From JBKQHQ01 sp052148715 (GTDB taxonomy: Bacteria; Pseudomonadota; Alphaproteobacteria; Rhizobiales; Xanthobacteraceae), in NCBI GenBank assembly GCA_052148715.1, contig JBKQHQ010000085.1, forward strand, positions 1 to 61,193: 61,193 bases of DNA, read 5' to 3'. This document shows, piece after piece, positions 7,970-17,200 of this stretch. The notes beneath the pieces were generated by a model that saw only the letters and a program-made list of their open reading frames with translations, did no database searches and was not told the origin of the DNA. Every line of letters begins with the position of its first letter. Position 1 is the first letter of the stretch. The position numbers and the translations under genes were made by a program.

Positions 7970-9346
7970 TCACTGCAGCGGGCATTCCTGGTGGTAGGGA
8001 TCCTGCCAGTCCTTGGCGGCGCGTTCCTTGAGGGCGCTCTTCAGGTTTCCTTTCGCGTCCTTCTCGACGATCTCCATGTAGAGGTCTTGGATCGGGAAAT
8101 GATTGTTGTTGAAGCGGAATGGTCCGCGCACGGATTGGAAATCCGCCTTGCGCAGCGCGGCGCGCACCGCGTCCTTGTCCTCGATCTTGCCGCCGACCGC
8201 TTTGACGGCGGAGTCGATGAGGTTCACCGCATCGTAGGCGAAGGCGGCGAAGAAGGCGGGCTCGCGGCCGTACTTGGCGACGAACGACGCGACGAATTTC
8301 TTGTTGATCGGGTTGTCCATCTCGGCGTTCCAGCTCGTCGCCATGATGATGCCGAGCGCGGCATCGCCTTCCGCCGGGAAGGTCAGCGGATTGGCCACCG
8401 GGTCCTCGGAATAAAGCGCGATCTGCCCTTGGAGCCCGGCCTGCGCGTATTGCTTGACGAAGGCGACCCCGCCGGAACCTACCTCGAAGGCGAACACGGC
8501 CTCGGGTTTCTCGGCGCGAATGCGGGCGAGGTCGGGCGCGAAGTCGAGCTGTGCGAGCGGGGTGAAGATGGTGCCTATCTCCTTGCCTTTGAAGTTGCGC
8601 TTCGCGCCGCCCACGTGCTGGTAGCCCGCCTGGAAGTCGGCGCCGATGAAGAACGCGGTCTTGATGCCCTTGTCGGTCATGTATTTGCCGACGGCGCTTG
8701 GCCAGTCATCGTTCTGAAAAGAGACGAAGAAGGCATTCGGGCTGCACTGCTTGCCGGCGAACTCGGCCGGGCCCGCCACCGTGCTGAGCAGAAAGATGCC
8801 CGCATCGACGTACGATTTGAAGACCGGGATGAGCGTGTTCGAGGCGGTGAAGCCGGTCACGAAATCGACCTTGTCCTGGTCGATCAGCTTGGATGCAACC
8901 TGGACCGCTTCGGCCGGACTGGTCTTGTCGTCGTAGTTGAAGACCTTGGCCGGGACGCCGCCGAGCTTGTTGCCGAGCTCCTCCATGGCGAGGTCGAAGC
9001 CGCGCTTGACCTCTTGCCCGGCGGGCGAGATCGGCCCGCTCAGCGGGTTGACGAGACCGATCTTGATCTGGTCGGCCGCGCGTGCGCCCGCGGTGAGCGC
9101 AAGCAGCGTAGCGGCGGCGAGAGCCAATCCGAATGCCGATCGACTGGAGGCGCGCGTAGGGTGGGCAAAGGCGGCCCCGACGTTTCGATCGGCGCACGGC
9201 GGCGCATCCGCCGTGCCCACGCGATCCGGCCGTGCCAAAACGTATGTGAGGCCAGGCCTTACCGCGTGGGCACGGCGGAACACCGACCGTGCCAAAGCGC
9301 CGACGCCTCGGCCGCCTTTGCCCACCCTACAGTCTAGGTATCGCAT
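7970..9346 (-). CDS. ABC transporter substrate-binding protein (LivK-like) with a repeat element inserted in its N-terminus
   Basis: Last gene of a LivHMGF operon; a periplasmic ligand-binding protein of 458 residues as read. Mature family features begin with ADQIKIGLVNPLSGPISP, then GFDLAMEELGNKLGG and VDFVTGFTASNTLIPVFKSY. The ATG at 9346 (MRYLD) has a GGGAG site upstream. Residues 6-64 are encoded by palindromic element copy B, in frame and without a stop. Only then comes the hydrophobic signal core AFGLALAAATLLAL and an ARA-ADQ cleavage site near residue 90. The signal peptide therefore has an unusually long N-region of about 70 residues, unless translation starts at a GTG inside the element. 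The ligand is unknown. Confidence 0.85.
   Translation of the reverse strand: MRYLDCRVGKGGRGVGALARSVFRRAHAVRPGLTYVLARPDRVGTADAPPCADRNVGAAFAHPTRASSRSAFGLALAAATLLALTAGARAADQIKIGLVNPLSGPISPAGQEVKRGFDLAMEELGNKLGGVPAKVFNYDDKTSPAEAVQVASKLIDQDKVDFVTGFTASNTLIPVFKSYVDAGIFLLSTVAGPAEFAGKQCSPNAFFVSFQNDDWPSAVGKYMTDKGIKTAFFIGADFQAGYQHVGGAKRNFKGKEIGTIFTPLAQLDFAPDLARIRAEKPEAVFAFEVGSGGVAFVKQYAQAGLQGQIALYSEDPVANPLTFPAEGDAALGIIMATSWNAEMDNPINKKFVASFVAKYGREPAFFAAFAYDAVNLIDSAVKAVGGKIEDKDAVRAALRKADFQSVRGPFRFNNNHFPIQDLYMEIVEKDAKGNLKSALKERAAKDWQDPYHQECPLQ
9156..9330. repeat. Palindrome-bounded element, copy B (175 bp, 21-bp terminal inverted repeats) inside a coding sequence
   Basis: The ends at 9156-9176 and 9310-9330 are exact 21-bp inverted repeats beginning GTAGGGTGGGC. 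The minus strand aligns with the plus strand of copy A at 5475-5647. Both copies encode a similar peptide in one frame (copy B: RPDRVGTADAPPCADRN; copy A: KPDRVGTADPARCANRN; both then AAFAHPT). Copy B is read through in frame by the ABC binding protein gene. Confidence 0.85.
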
Positions 9347-9427
9347 GGTTGTTTCTCCCTTTCCCTTTGTCCGCATCAAAGCTCAGCGCCTGCGTAGCGC
9401 CAAGCATTATCTTTGCGCGACGTCGCC

Positions 9428-10129
9428 TCACACGCCGATGAGGCGCCGCACTGCCTCATAGTCGCGCGCAAGCGCAGCTTGGTCGCCGCTCCATTGCACG
9501 CGTCCGCGCTCGAGGACGTAATGGCGGTCGGCGAGCTTGGCGAGAATTTTTAGGTTCTTGTCGACGATCAGGATCGACTGGCCGTTGGCCTTGAGCTTGC
9601 GCAAGATCTTCCAAATCTCCTGCCGGATGATGGGCGCGAGCCCTTCGGTCGCCTCGTCGAGGATGAGCAGCTCCGGATTGGTCATCAGCGCACGCGCGAT
9701 CGCCAGCATCTGCTGCTCGCCGCCGGACAGCCCCCGGCCCATCTGTGCGCGCCGCGCCCCGATCCAGGGAAACAGCGCAAGGATGGACTCGACCGACCAG
9801 CGGCGGTTTCCATCGGGGCCCGACGCCGCGGTCGCAGTCAGGTTCTCCAGCACCGTGAGGCTCGGGAAGATGCCGCGTCCCTCGGGAACGAGCCCAAGGC
9901 CGAGGCGGGCGATCTGAAAGGAGGCAAGCCCGCGCAGCTCGCGGGTGCCGAAGCGGATCGAGCCGCCCTGCGGCGGCGTCATGCCCATGATCGAGCGGAT
10001 CGTTGTGGTCTTGCCCATGCCGTTGCGCCCCAACAGCGCGACGACCTCGCCGCGGCGCACCTCAAGGTCGACACCGAAGAGAATCTGGCTCTGCCCGTAG
10101 CTGGCGCGCAGGCCCTCAATCGTCAGCAT
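9428..10129 (-). CDS. livF: ABC transporter ATP-binding protein, LivF type
   Basis: Nucleotide-binding subunit of 233 residues for a branched-chain-amino-acid-type importer. It has Walker A GRNGMGKTT, the signature LSGGEQQMLAIARAL, Walker B ELLILDEATEGLAP, and a switch region read as IVDKNLKIL, where the switch histidine is replaced by asparagine, as is common in LivF. MLTIEGLRASYGQSQILFGV is a typical LivF start. The first codons overlap the end of the LivG-type gene by 14 nt, so the two are translationally coupled. It would pair with the adjacent LivG-type ATPase on the LivH/LivM permease. Confidence 0.92.
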   Translation of the reverse strand: MLTIEGLRASYGQSQILFGVDLEVRRGEVVALLGRNGMGKTTTIRSIMGMTPPQGGSIRFGTRELRGLASFQIARLGLGLVPEGRGIFPSLTVLENLTATAASGPDGNRRWSVESILALFPWIGARRAQMGRGLSGGEQQMLAIARALMTNPELLILDEATEGLAPIIRQEIWKILRKLKANGQSILIVDKNLKILAKLADRHYVLERGRVQWSGDQAALARDYEAVRRLIGV

Positions 10130-10889
10130 CGAGGAGCTCCAGATCGTCTTCGCCGAGATAGGCGGTCCGCACGTCGGGGTGGTTGCGGATCTCCTCGGCG
10201 GTGCCCGAGGCGATGATGCGGCCGGCGACGAGCACGGAGATGCGGTCGGCGAGCGCGAACACCACGTCCATATCGTGCTCGATCAGCAGGATCGTGTACT
10301 GCGCCTTGACGCGCGCCAGGAGGGCCGCCATCGCGTGCGATTCCTCGATGCCCAAGCCGGCCATCGGCTCGTCGAGCAGGAGCATTTGCGGTTTTGTTGC
10401 AAAGGCCATCGCCAGCTCGAGCTGCCGGTGCTGGCCATGCGACAGCCGCGCCGCGGCTCCGGCTGCGTCCGCCCCAAGCCCGACGGCGGCGAGCAGCGCC
10501 CGCGCCGGACCGCGCAGACGCGCCATGCGCTCGGCACGCCGCCAGAAGCGAAAGCTGTGCGGCTCGGTCGCCTGCACCGCCAGCGCCACGTTGCCGAGCG
10601 CCGAGAAGCTCGCAAAAATGCTGGTGATCTGAAACGACCGCGCCAGGCCGAGCCGCGCCCGCTGCGCGGTCGTGAGGAACGTGATGTCGCGTCCCGCAAA
10701 ACGAATGTGCCCCGCGTCGGGCCGGATCTCGCCGGTCAGTTGGCCGATCAGCGTGGTCTTGCCGGCGCCGTTCGGTCCGATCAGGGCGTGGGTTTCGCCG
10801 CGGCGGATCGTGAGCGCCACGTCGTCGGTCGCGACCAGCGCGCCGAAAGCCTTGCGCAGTCCGCTGATTTCGAGGAGCGCCTCGCTCAT
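10116..10889 (-). CDS. livG: ABC transporter ATP-binding protein, LivG type
   Basis: ATPase subunit of 257 residues. Walker A is GPNGAGKTT; the signature is LSHGQHRQLELAMA, a variant of LSGG that I recall in xenobiotic-acid-type LivG proteins; Walker B is MLLLDEPMAGLG; the switch histidine is in LLIEHDMDVVF. The C-terminal ASGTAEEIRNHPDVRTAYLG is the usual LivG tail. The start overlaps the stop of the LivM-type gene by 4 nt and its end overlaps the LivF-type gene, which marks one operon. Confidence 0.92.
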   Translation of the reverse strand: MSEALLEISGLRKAFGALVATDDVALTIRRGETHALIGPNGAGKTTLIGQLTGEIRPDAGHIRFAGRDITFLTTAQRARLGLARSFQITSIFASFSALGNVALAVQATEPHSFRFWRRAERMARLRGPARALLAAVGLGADAAGAAARLSHGQHRQLELAMAFATKPQMLLLDEPMAGLGIEESHAMAALLARVKAQYTILLIEHDMDVVFALADRISVLVAGRIIASGTAEEIRNHPDVRTAYLGEDDLELLDADD

Positions 10890-11914
10890 TTAAGCGCCTC
10901 CGGCTCGATCATGGTGGCGCCGGACGTGTCGTCGTCGAGCGGGCCGTCGCCGGGGGCTTTCTGCGCTCCGGCCGCCCGCACCAGCATGCCCCAGAGGCCG
11001 TCGCGCACGAGGAGGACGCGGGCGACGAGCAGCGGTCCGAAGAACAGCATCCAATGCTCCGTGAAATCGGAGAGCACGTCGCGGAAGGCGAGAAAGAAGG
11101 CGGCGCCGAGTACCGGGCCGACGAGCGAATTCGCCGAGCCGAGGATGACCATGGCCAACAATTCCCCCGACAGCTGCCAGCTCAAGACGGCCGGGCTGAC
11201 GAAGCTCGTGTGATTGGCCATGAGGGCCCCGGCAAGCCCGGCAATGCCGCCGGCGATCACGAAGACGGCGAGCTTGTAGGGGTAGGGCGGAAAGCCGATG
11301 GCGGCGGCGCGCCGCTCGTTGTCGCGAATCCCTTGGATCACCATGCCGAACTGCGACTTGACGATCCGGTCCGACAAAATCAGCACCAGAACCAGGAGCG
11401 CGAGCACCACATAGTAGAAGGTAGTATGGTCGTTGAGCGGCAAGAAACCCAGCGTGTCGCGCCGCGGCAGCGTGAAGCCGTCGTCGCCGCCCCAGGCGCG
11501 CAGGCTTTGGCTGAAGTAATAAACCATCTGCGCGAAGGCGAGCGTGACCATGATGAACTGGAAGCCGCGCGTGCGCAGCGACAGGCTGCCGACGATGAGC
11601 GCAAACAGCATTGCCGCGACCATCGCCGCCGGCCAGACGATCAGAGCCTGCGTCACGCCGGCGACCGTCAGCATGCCGGCCGTGTAGGCGCCGATGCCGA
11701 ACAATGCCGCCTGGCCGAACGTGATCAGCCCGGTATAGCCGAGCAGGAGATCGATGCTCAGCGCCGCCATGCCGTAGATGGCGATCAGCGTCGCAAACCG
11801 CGTGTAGTAGATGCCGCCGAGCGGCGGCAGCACCAGGGCGATGGCGAGCAGCGCCGCAAGCAGCAGGCCGCGCCGGCCCGGTGCCCACCTTGCCGGCAAG
11901 CGCGCGCGTTCCAT
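10886..11914 (-). CDS. livM: Branched-chain amino acid-type ABC transporter permease, LivM type
   Basis: Inner-membrane permease of 342 residues with about ten hydrophobic segments. Family hallmarks are LLGYTGLITFGQAALFGIGAY, LSLRTRGFQFIMVTLAFAQM and GIRDNERRAAAIGFPPYPYK, the coupling-helix region that contacts the ATPase. The hydrophilic tail of about 30 residues after the last helix is rich in Asp and Pro and has no assigned role. Only 1 nt separates it from the LivH-type stop codon, and it overlaps the LivG-type gene, so the genes are co-transcribed. Confidence 0.92.
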   Translation of the reverse strand: MERARLPARWAPGRRGLLLAALLAIALVLPPLGGIYYTRFATLIAIYGMAALSIDLLLGYTGLITFGQAALFGIGAYTAGMLTVAGVTQALIVWPAAMVAAMLFALIVGSLSLRTRGFQFIMVTLAFAQMVYYFSQSLRAWGGDDGFTLPRRDTLGFLPLNDHTTFYYVVLALLVLVLILSDRIVKSQFGMVIQGIRDNERRAAAIGFPPYPYKLAVFVIAGGIAGLAGALMANHTSFVSPAVLSWQLSGELLAMVILGSANSLVGPVLGAAFFLAFRDVLSDFTEHWMLFFGPLLVARVLLVRDGLWGMLVRAAGAQKAPGDGPLDDDTSGATMIEPEALK

Positions 11915-11915
11915 G

Positions 11916-12815
11916 TCAGCCTCGGTCCGCCGCGAACAAGCCGGTTCGGCTGAACAGCAGAACGGCCGCCATCAGCAGATAGACGCTCATGCCGACGAGG
12001 GCCGACGTTGCATTGGTCTGCAGCAGAAGCGGCAGCAGCACGCGGCTCAGCGTATCGAACAGCCCGACCAGCAAGGCGCCGACGAGCGCGCCGCGGATCG
12101 AGCCGATGCCGCCGATGACCACGACGACGAGGGCGAGGATCAGGATCGGGTCGCCGGATCCGGGCTCGACCGACAGCAATGGCCCCATCATGATGCCGGC
12201 CAGCGCGGCCAACATGGCGCTCAGCGCGAAGACGAGCGTGTAGAGGAGATTGATGTTGACGCCGAGCGCGGCGACGATCTCGCGGTTGTCGCTGCCGGCC
12301 CGGATCAGCGCACCGACCCGCGTGCGGGTGATGAGCAGATACAAGAGCAGCCCGGCCACGATCGCAACGCCGGTGACGGCGAGCCGATAGACCGGATAGA
12401 CGGTGCCGGGAAAAATCTCGACCGAGCCGCTGAGAAAGGGCGGGATGCCGAGCGGGATCGATTCCGGGCCCCAGATCACCGTGACCGCCTCGTTGAAGAA
12501 CAAGGTGAGGCCGAAGGTGGCGAGCACCTGGTCGAGCGGCCCGCGCCGGTAGAGCGGCCGCAGGACGATGAGCTCGAGCAGCACGGCGACGACGGCAGCC
12601 GCGAGGAGCGCGAGCGGCACCGCCAACCCATAGGATCCGGTCCAAGCGAGCGCCGCCATCAGGAAATAGCCGCCGATCATGAACAGCGCGCCGTGGGCGA
12701 GGTTGATGACCCGCATGATCCCGAATACGAGGGTCACGCCGACCGCCATCAAGAACAGCATCAATCCGAACTGCACGCCGTTGAACAGCTGCTCGACCAG
12801 GAGCGACAGCGTCAT
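11916..12815 (-). CDS. livH: Branched-chain amino acid-type ABC transporter permease, LivH type
   Basis: Inner-membrane permease of 299 residues and the promoter-proximal gene of a five-gene minus-strand operon (LivH, LivM, LivG, LivF, binding protein). Signatures include LLVEQLFNGVQFGLMLFLMA, FGIMRVINLAHGALFMIGGY and the EAA-like RAGSDNREIVAALGVNINLL. The ATG at 12815 gives the standard LivH N-terminus. With a UbiD-type decarboxylase and monooxygenase nearby, the substrate may be an aromatic or other organic acid rather than leucine; this is inference from context. Confidence 0.92.
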   Translation of the reverse strand: MTLSLLVEQLFNGVQFGLMLFLMAVGVTLVFGIMRVINLAHGALFMIGGYFLMAALAWTGSYGLAVPLALLAAAVVAVLLELIVLRPLYRRGPLDQVLATFGLTLFFNEAVTVIWGPESIPLGIPPFLSGSVEIFPGTVYPVYRLAVTGVAIVAGLLLYLLITRTRVGALIRAGSDNREIVAALGVNINLLYTLVFALSAMLAALAGIMMGPLLSVEPGSGDPILILALVVVVIGGIGSIRGALVGALLVGLFDTLSRVLLPLLLQTNATSALVGMSVYLLMAAVLLFSRTGLFAADRG

Positions 12816-13397
12816 GGCGGTCCCGCTCGCGGTGTCATCCGTTCAATCCACGGTGTTGGGCATGCACTTGTGCGCGGCGCGGGGTGGTCGTCGATGCGCC
12901 GGGGAATGACAGCTACTCTACGGTACCAATCTCTCCTAAAGCATGTCCCATTCCTTTGAAATCGGCGCATGCTCCGAAGCTGTTGATTGGCGCACGGACT
13001 CGGCGCCGGCAGCAGGCGAACTCGGGTTTTGCCGGGGTGATACAGCAACGGGACGAGGAATGGCGCGCGCCAATCGTCCAGATCGTTCACAAGCGCGGCT
13101 GACGTGACGGCTTGGCCGAACCTGCCCTTCGGATGTCAGCCAGCAACCGAGCGCGCTGTAGCCGACTTCAAATACATCTCCGAACACGATGCGATCGCGC
13201 ATCTTTCACGCGCGAGGTGCGGCCTGCTCGCAACTGGAATGAAATCACGCTTGCGCTCAATCGATAATTGGGTATAAATGGGTATAAAAGGGTATAAAAA
13301 CACCGTCACAGCATTTGTCCCCGCGATTTTCGTGCCCGGTTGCGGCTACCTAAGGTGGCTGTCATCCAAGGCACGAAACGTATTCAGGAATTAGTGA
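12816..13397. other. 582-bp intergenic region upstream of the Liv-type operon
   Basis: Must contain the operon promoter on the minus strand. Several short frames are open but none has a convincing start, ribosome-binding site or recognisable product. The notable structure is the triple 10-bp repeat at 13270-13299, described separately. Confidence 0.5.
13270..13299. repeat. Three head-to-tail 10-bp repeats, GGGTATAAAW
   Basis: Three contiguous units: GGGTATAAAT (13270-13279), GGGTATAAAA (13280-13289) and GGGTATAAAA (13290-13299). The block is strikingly AT-rich for its surroundings. The period is close to one helical turn, so each TATAAA would face the same side of the helix. It lies about 100 bp upstream of a small membrane-protein ORF and could be a protein-binding site or overlapping -10-like elements. 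Confidence 0.75.
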
Positions 13398-13595
13398 ATG
13401 ATCAAAGAAGTCGGATTCCAGTCCCTGGGCTTCCTCTGCTGCGTCGTCGCGGCTCTCACCCTGGATTGGTTTGTGACCGGCGGGCTGGGTCTGAGCAGCC
13501 AGTCCGTGCTCACGGGAAGTCTGGCTGGCGCCGGTCTGATCGGCGTCGCATGTCTTGCTGACCGGCTGCGCACAAGCCGCGCCAATAAGGGATAA
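13398..13595 (+). CDS. Small hypothetical membrane protein (65 aa)
   Basis: I do not recognise a family. The ATG at 13398 is preceded by AGGAA at a good distance. The product starts MIKEVGFQSLGFLCCVVAAL and has two hydrophobic stretches, roughly residues 9-30 and 37-53, separated by a Gly-rich turn, with a basic C-terminus (DRLRTSRANKG). That pattern fits a two-helix inner-membrane miniprotein. It stands alone between the Liv-type operon and the ligase-lyase fusion gene. It could be a chance frame, but hydrophobicity, positive-inside charge and the ribosome-binding site argue for a real gene. Confidence 0.45.
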   Translation: MIKEVGFQSLGFLCCVVAALTLDWFVTGGLGLSSQSVLTGSLAGAGLIGVACLADRLRTSRANKG

Positions 13596-14226
13596 CGGGC
13601 AGAGGATCACCCGCCCGAAGGGCCGCGCGGCACGCGCCGGTCCGCGCGACTTCCGCGAAGCGGAGTGGAGGGGGCCGGGGATACCCGGCCTTCGGCGCGC
13701 GCAGCTTTGCCCGCGCAAAGGGGCGGCCCTTCAAAAACTAGAATGAGACCGGAGCGCCTTGCTCACGTGCACGGGTAGCGCGGTCCATTCCGGAAAAAAA
13801 GCTCACCAAGCCGGCCAGCCTTGATGTCAGGGGCGCAAAGGTGATCGGAAATGATGCCCAAGCCTGTGCCATTCAATACCAAGCGATGGATCATATCGCA
13901 ATTCGACAGTCCGAGTTTGACACTCTTACATTAAGCTGGGGTTGCATGCCGCCCAAGGCCTGGCATCCGTCGTGCCGTTTCGCCGGGTGTCAATCATTTG
14001 TTTCTTGCTCTGTCAAATTACGCCCGCAGTATCCGATCAGAGAAATTGGAGGCGCGGCTTAGGACGCGCCGCTTGTTCGACTCTGTCCGGAATGGTCGTC
14101 GCGACGCCATAGGCGATGATCGCAACTTACGGCGCCCGCAAGAACAATTGATCTGAGTCATGGCGCCGTCCTCCTCGCCGGCAATTCATTGATCGATGTG
14201 GGAGTATCGTAGAGGGCATCATCCTG
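13596..14226. other. 631-bp region upstream of the ligase-lyase fusion gene
   Basis: Apart from the hairpin-rich block at 13617-13732 I see no gene. The stretch from about 13840 to 14050 is less GC-rich than its surroundings and has no long frame with a ribosome-binding site. The promoter for the fusion gene at 14227 is expected here. Confidence 0.45.
13617..13732. repeat. Hairpin-rich GC block bounded by a 10-bp inverted repeat
   Basis: The outer pair is GAAGGGCCGC (13617-13626) and GCGGCCCTTC (13723-13732). Inside is a perfect 7-bp stem with a GATA loop (GGCCGGG 13673-13679, CCCGGCC 13684-13690), and CTTCCGC/GCGGAG can also pair around a GAA loop. It could be a structured RNA or a mobile palindromic element. 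I cannot match it to an RNA family by eye. Confidence 0.5.
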
Positions 14227-17200
14227 ATGGGTGCGGATCTCACGGAAATCCATGCTGCGGTCGAGGTGTCGGGGTCTGAGGCGTGCCCGTGGTTGCACTG
14301 GTACGGAGCCGTTCCCGCGAGCCTCCCGTATCCGGAAATCACTCTGTACGAGGCGGTGGCTGCGACGGCGGAGCGCCTGCCGAACGCGGTAGCCTGGGAT
14401 TTCATGGGCACGACCGCGTCCTATGGCCAATTTCTCCAGTCGATCGACGTTTGCGCCGACGCTTTCGCCGCGCTTGGCCTCAAGACAGGCGACCGCATCG
14501 TCATTGCGATGCCGACGTCGCCGCAGGGCATTATCGCATTCTACGCGGCCAACAAACTTGGCGCGGTGCCGGCCTTCGTCCATCCGCTCTCATCCGTGCC
14601 GGAGCTTGAGCAATACCTCGCCGCGACCGGCGCGCGCGTCGTGCTCACTCTCGACGCTCTCTATGACCGCTTCGCCTCGGTCCGACCGGGCGTCTCGCCG
14701 AAAATCCTGATCCTGGCGCGGATTCCCGACTACTTGTCGCGCCCGAAGGCGCTCGGATTTTGGCTGACCAAGGGTCGCCGCTTCGCCAAGGTGCCGGCAG
14801 ACGCACGGGTGCGGTGGTGGAAAGCGCTCATGCGCGGACAATACCCGGCGGCACGGCGCGCGCCCACGACGACCCATGATCCTGCCGCGATCCTTTTCTC
14901 CGGCGGCACGACCGGGACGCCCAAGGGCATCGTTCTGTCGAATCGCAACTTCATTGCCGAGGGCATGCAGGTCGCGGCATGGGGCGGCGTCGATGCGCGT
15001 GACTCGGTGCTCGCCATATTGCCGATCTTTCATGGCTTCGGGCTCGGCGTATGCGTGAACGCCATGTTCATGGCTGGCGGCAAGTCGATCCTTGCGCCGA
15101 TCTTCAGCCCCGAGATCGCGGCCAGGCTCATTCGCCGGAAGCGGCCGAGCCTGCTTGCAGGCGTACCGACGCTCTACGAAGCCCTGACGCGCGACGCCTC
15201 GCTGGCGAAGGCCGATCTCGCATGCCTTCGGGCGGCATTCTCCGGCGCCGACACCCTGCCGCGGTCGACCAAGGAGCGCTTCGAAGAGCTCGTCGCGCGG
15301 CGCGGCGGGAGCGTGAAGCTGCGGGAAGGATACGGTCTCACCGAAGCGGTGACAGCGATCATGGCGATGCCGCTGCATGAGTATCGCGAAGGCAGCATCG
15401 GTGTCCCGCTTCCCGACATGCGCGCCAAGATCTGCAAGCCGGGCACGTCCGAGGAGTTGCCGGTGGGCCACGAAGGCGAGATCTGCCTAGCAGGGCCGGC
15501 TGTCATGACCGGCTATCTGGATGACCCGCAGGCGACTCGTGAGACCTTGCGCCGGCATGACGACGGCCGCGTCTGGCTGCACACCGGCGACCTCGGCCGG
15601 ATGGATGCCGACGGCTTTTTCTATTTCACGGACCGTCTGAAGCGTCTGATCAAATCCTCGGGTTTCAACGTCTTCCCGGCGCAGGTCGAGGCCGCGCTCT
15701 ACCGGCATCCGCTGGTTCAGCAGGGCTGCGTGGTCGGCGTGCCCGACGCCGCGCAGGGGGAGCGGGTGAAGGCATTCGTGGTGCTGAAGGACCAGACCCG
15801 GGCCACGCCCGAGACCGAGCGCGAGCTGATCGCGCACTGCCGCGCCCAACTGATCAAATGGTCGTGCCCGCGCGACATCGAATTTCGCCGGGAGCTGCCG
15901 CAAACGCGCATCGGCAAGATCGATTACCGAGCACTGATGGAAGAGCCCGCGCGGCGAAAAGCCGACGCGGCCCCGATCGCCGATCATGGCGGCGACCGGA
16001 TCGCCGCGGCGCTACGCGTGCATGATGTATCCGTTGTCTTTACGCTGTGCGGCGGACATATCTCGCCGATCCTCACTGGCGCCAAGGCGCGCGGCATTCG
16101 CGTCGTCGATGTGCGCAACGAAGCGACCGCGGTATTCGCCGCCGACGCCGTTGCCCGGCTGACGGGGGTGCCCGGTGTCGCGGCGGTGACGGCCGGCCCC
16201 GGCGTCACCAACACCGTGACGGCGCTGAAGAACGCGCAGCTCGCGCAGTCGCCTGTCGTCGTGCTGGGCGGCGCCGCGCCGACGCTGCTGCACGGCCGCG
16301 GCGCGCTGCAGGATATTGAGCAGCGCCCCGTGGTCGCGCCGCACGTCAAGATCGCCAAGCAGATCCGACGCGTCCGGGACATCGGCCCGGCCGTGGAAGA
16401 CGCCTTCGCGATCGCGCGCGGCGGTGTGCCGGGACCGGCTTTTGTCGAATGCGCGGTCGACTTGCTCTACGACGAAGCGACTGTACGCAAGTGGTACGGC
16501 GACGCTTCGGGCAAGGGCCAATCGATCGCCGATCGGCTGTTGCGCTTCTATGTGAACCGGCATCTCGCGAAATTGTTTGCCGGAAGCAGAACGTCACCGC
16601 CCCCGCGGGCGCGCAAGGTCGCGGCGCCGGCCGTTCGCCGATCGAGAATCGACGCGGCGGCGGGCCGCCTCGCCCATGCCTCACGGCCGCTCCTTGTCAT
16701 CGGCAGTCAGACGCTCGCCGCGGGGACCGATCCGGCCAGCATCGCCGCCGCTGTGGCGAGGCTCGGGATTCCCGTCTATCTTTCCGGAATGGCGCGTGGA
16801 TTGCTCGGGCGTGATCACGCGCTCCAGCTCCGCCACCAGCGCCGCGAGGCGCTCCGGCAGGCCGACTGCGTCATTCTCGCCGGCGTGCCGTGCGACTTCC
16901 GCTTGGACTATGGTCGGCACGTGCGCCGTTCGAGCACTTTGATCGCCGCCAACCGCAGCCGCAAGGAGGCGCGTTTGAATCGCCGCCCCGACATCGCGGC
17001 GATCGGCGATGCCGGACTTTTTCTCGAGCGCTTGGCCGATCATGCCGGCACCGGCGCGCGCTGGCAGGATTGGATCGATGAGCTGCGTGCCCGTGATGCG
17101 GCGCGGGAAGCCGAGATCGAGCGGCAGGCTGCGGCCGCCGGCGAGTTCGTCAACCCGATCGCGCTGCTGCGAGCAATCGACCGCGCGGCCGGCGACAATG

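Noticed and set aside
7991..9337. 448-codon plus-strand open frame opposite the ABC binding protein
   Set aside because: Antisense shadow; the minus strand encodes a recognisable periplasmic binding protein.
11811..12959. 382-codon plus-strand frame opposite the LivM/LivH-type genes
   Set aside because: Composition dominated by Gln/Asp/Arg/His and no family match; the permease genes explain the region.
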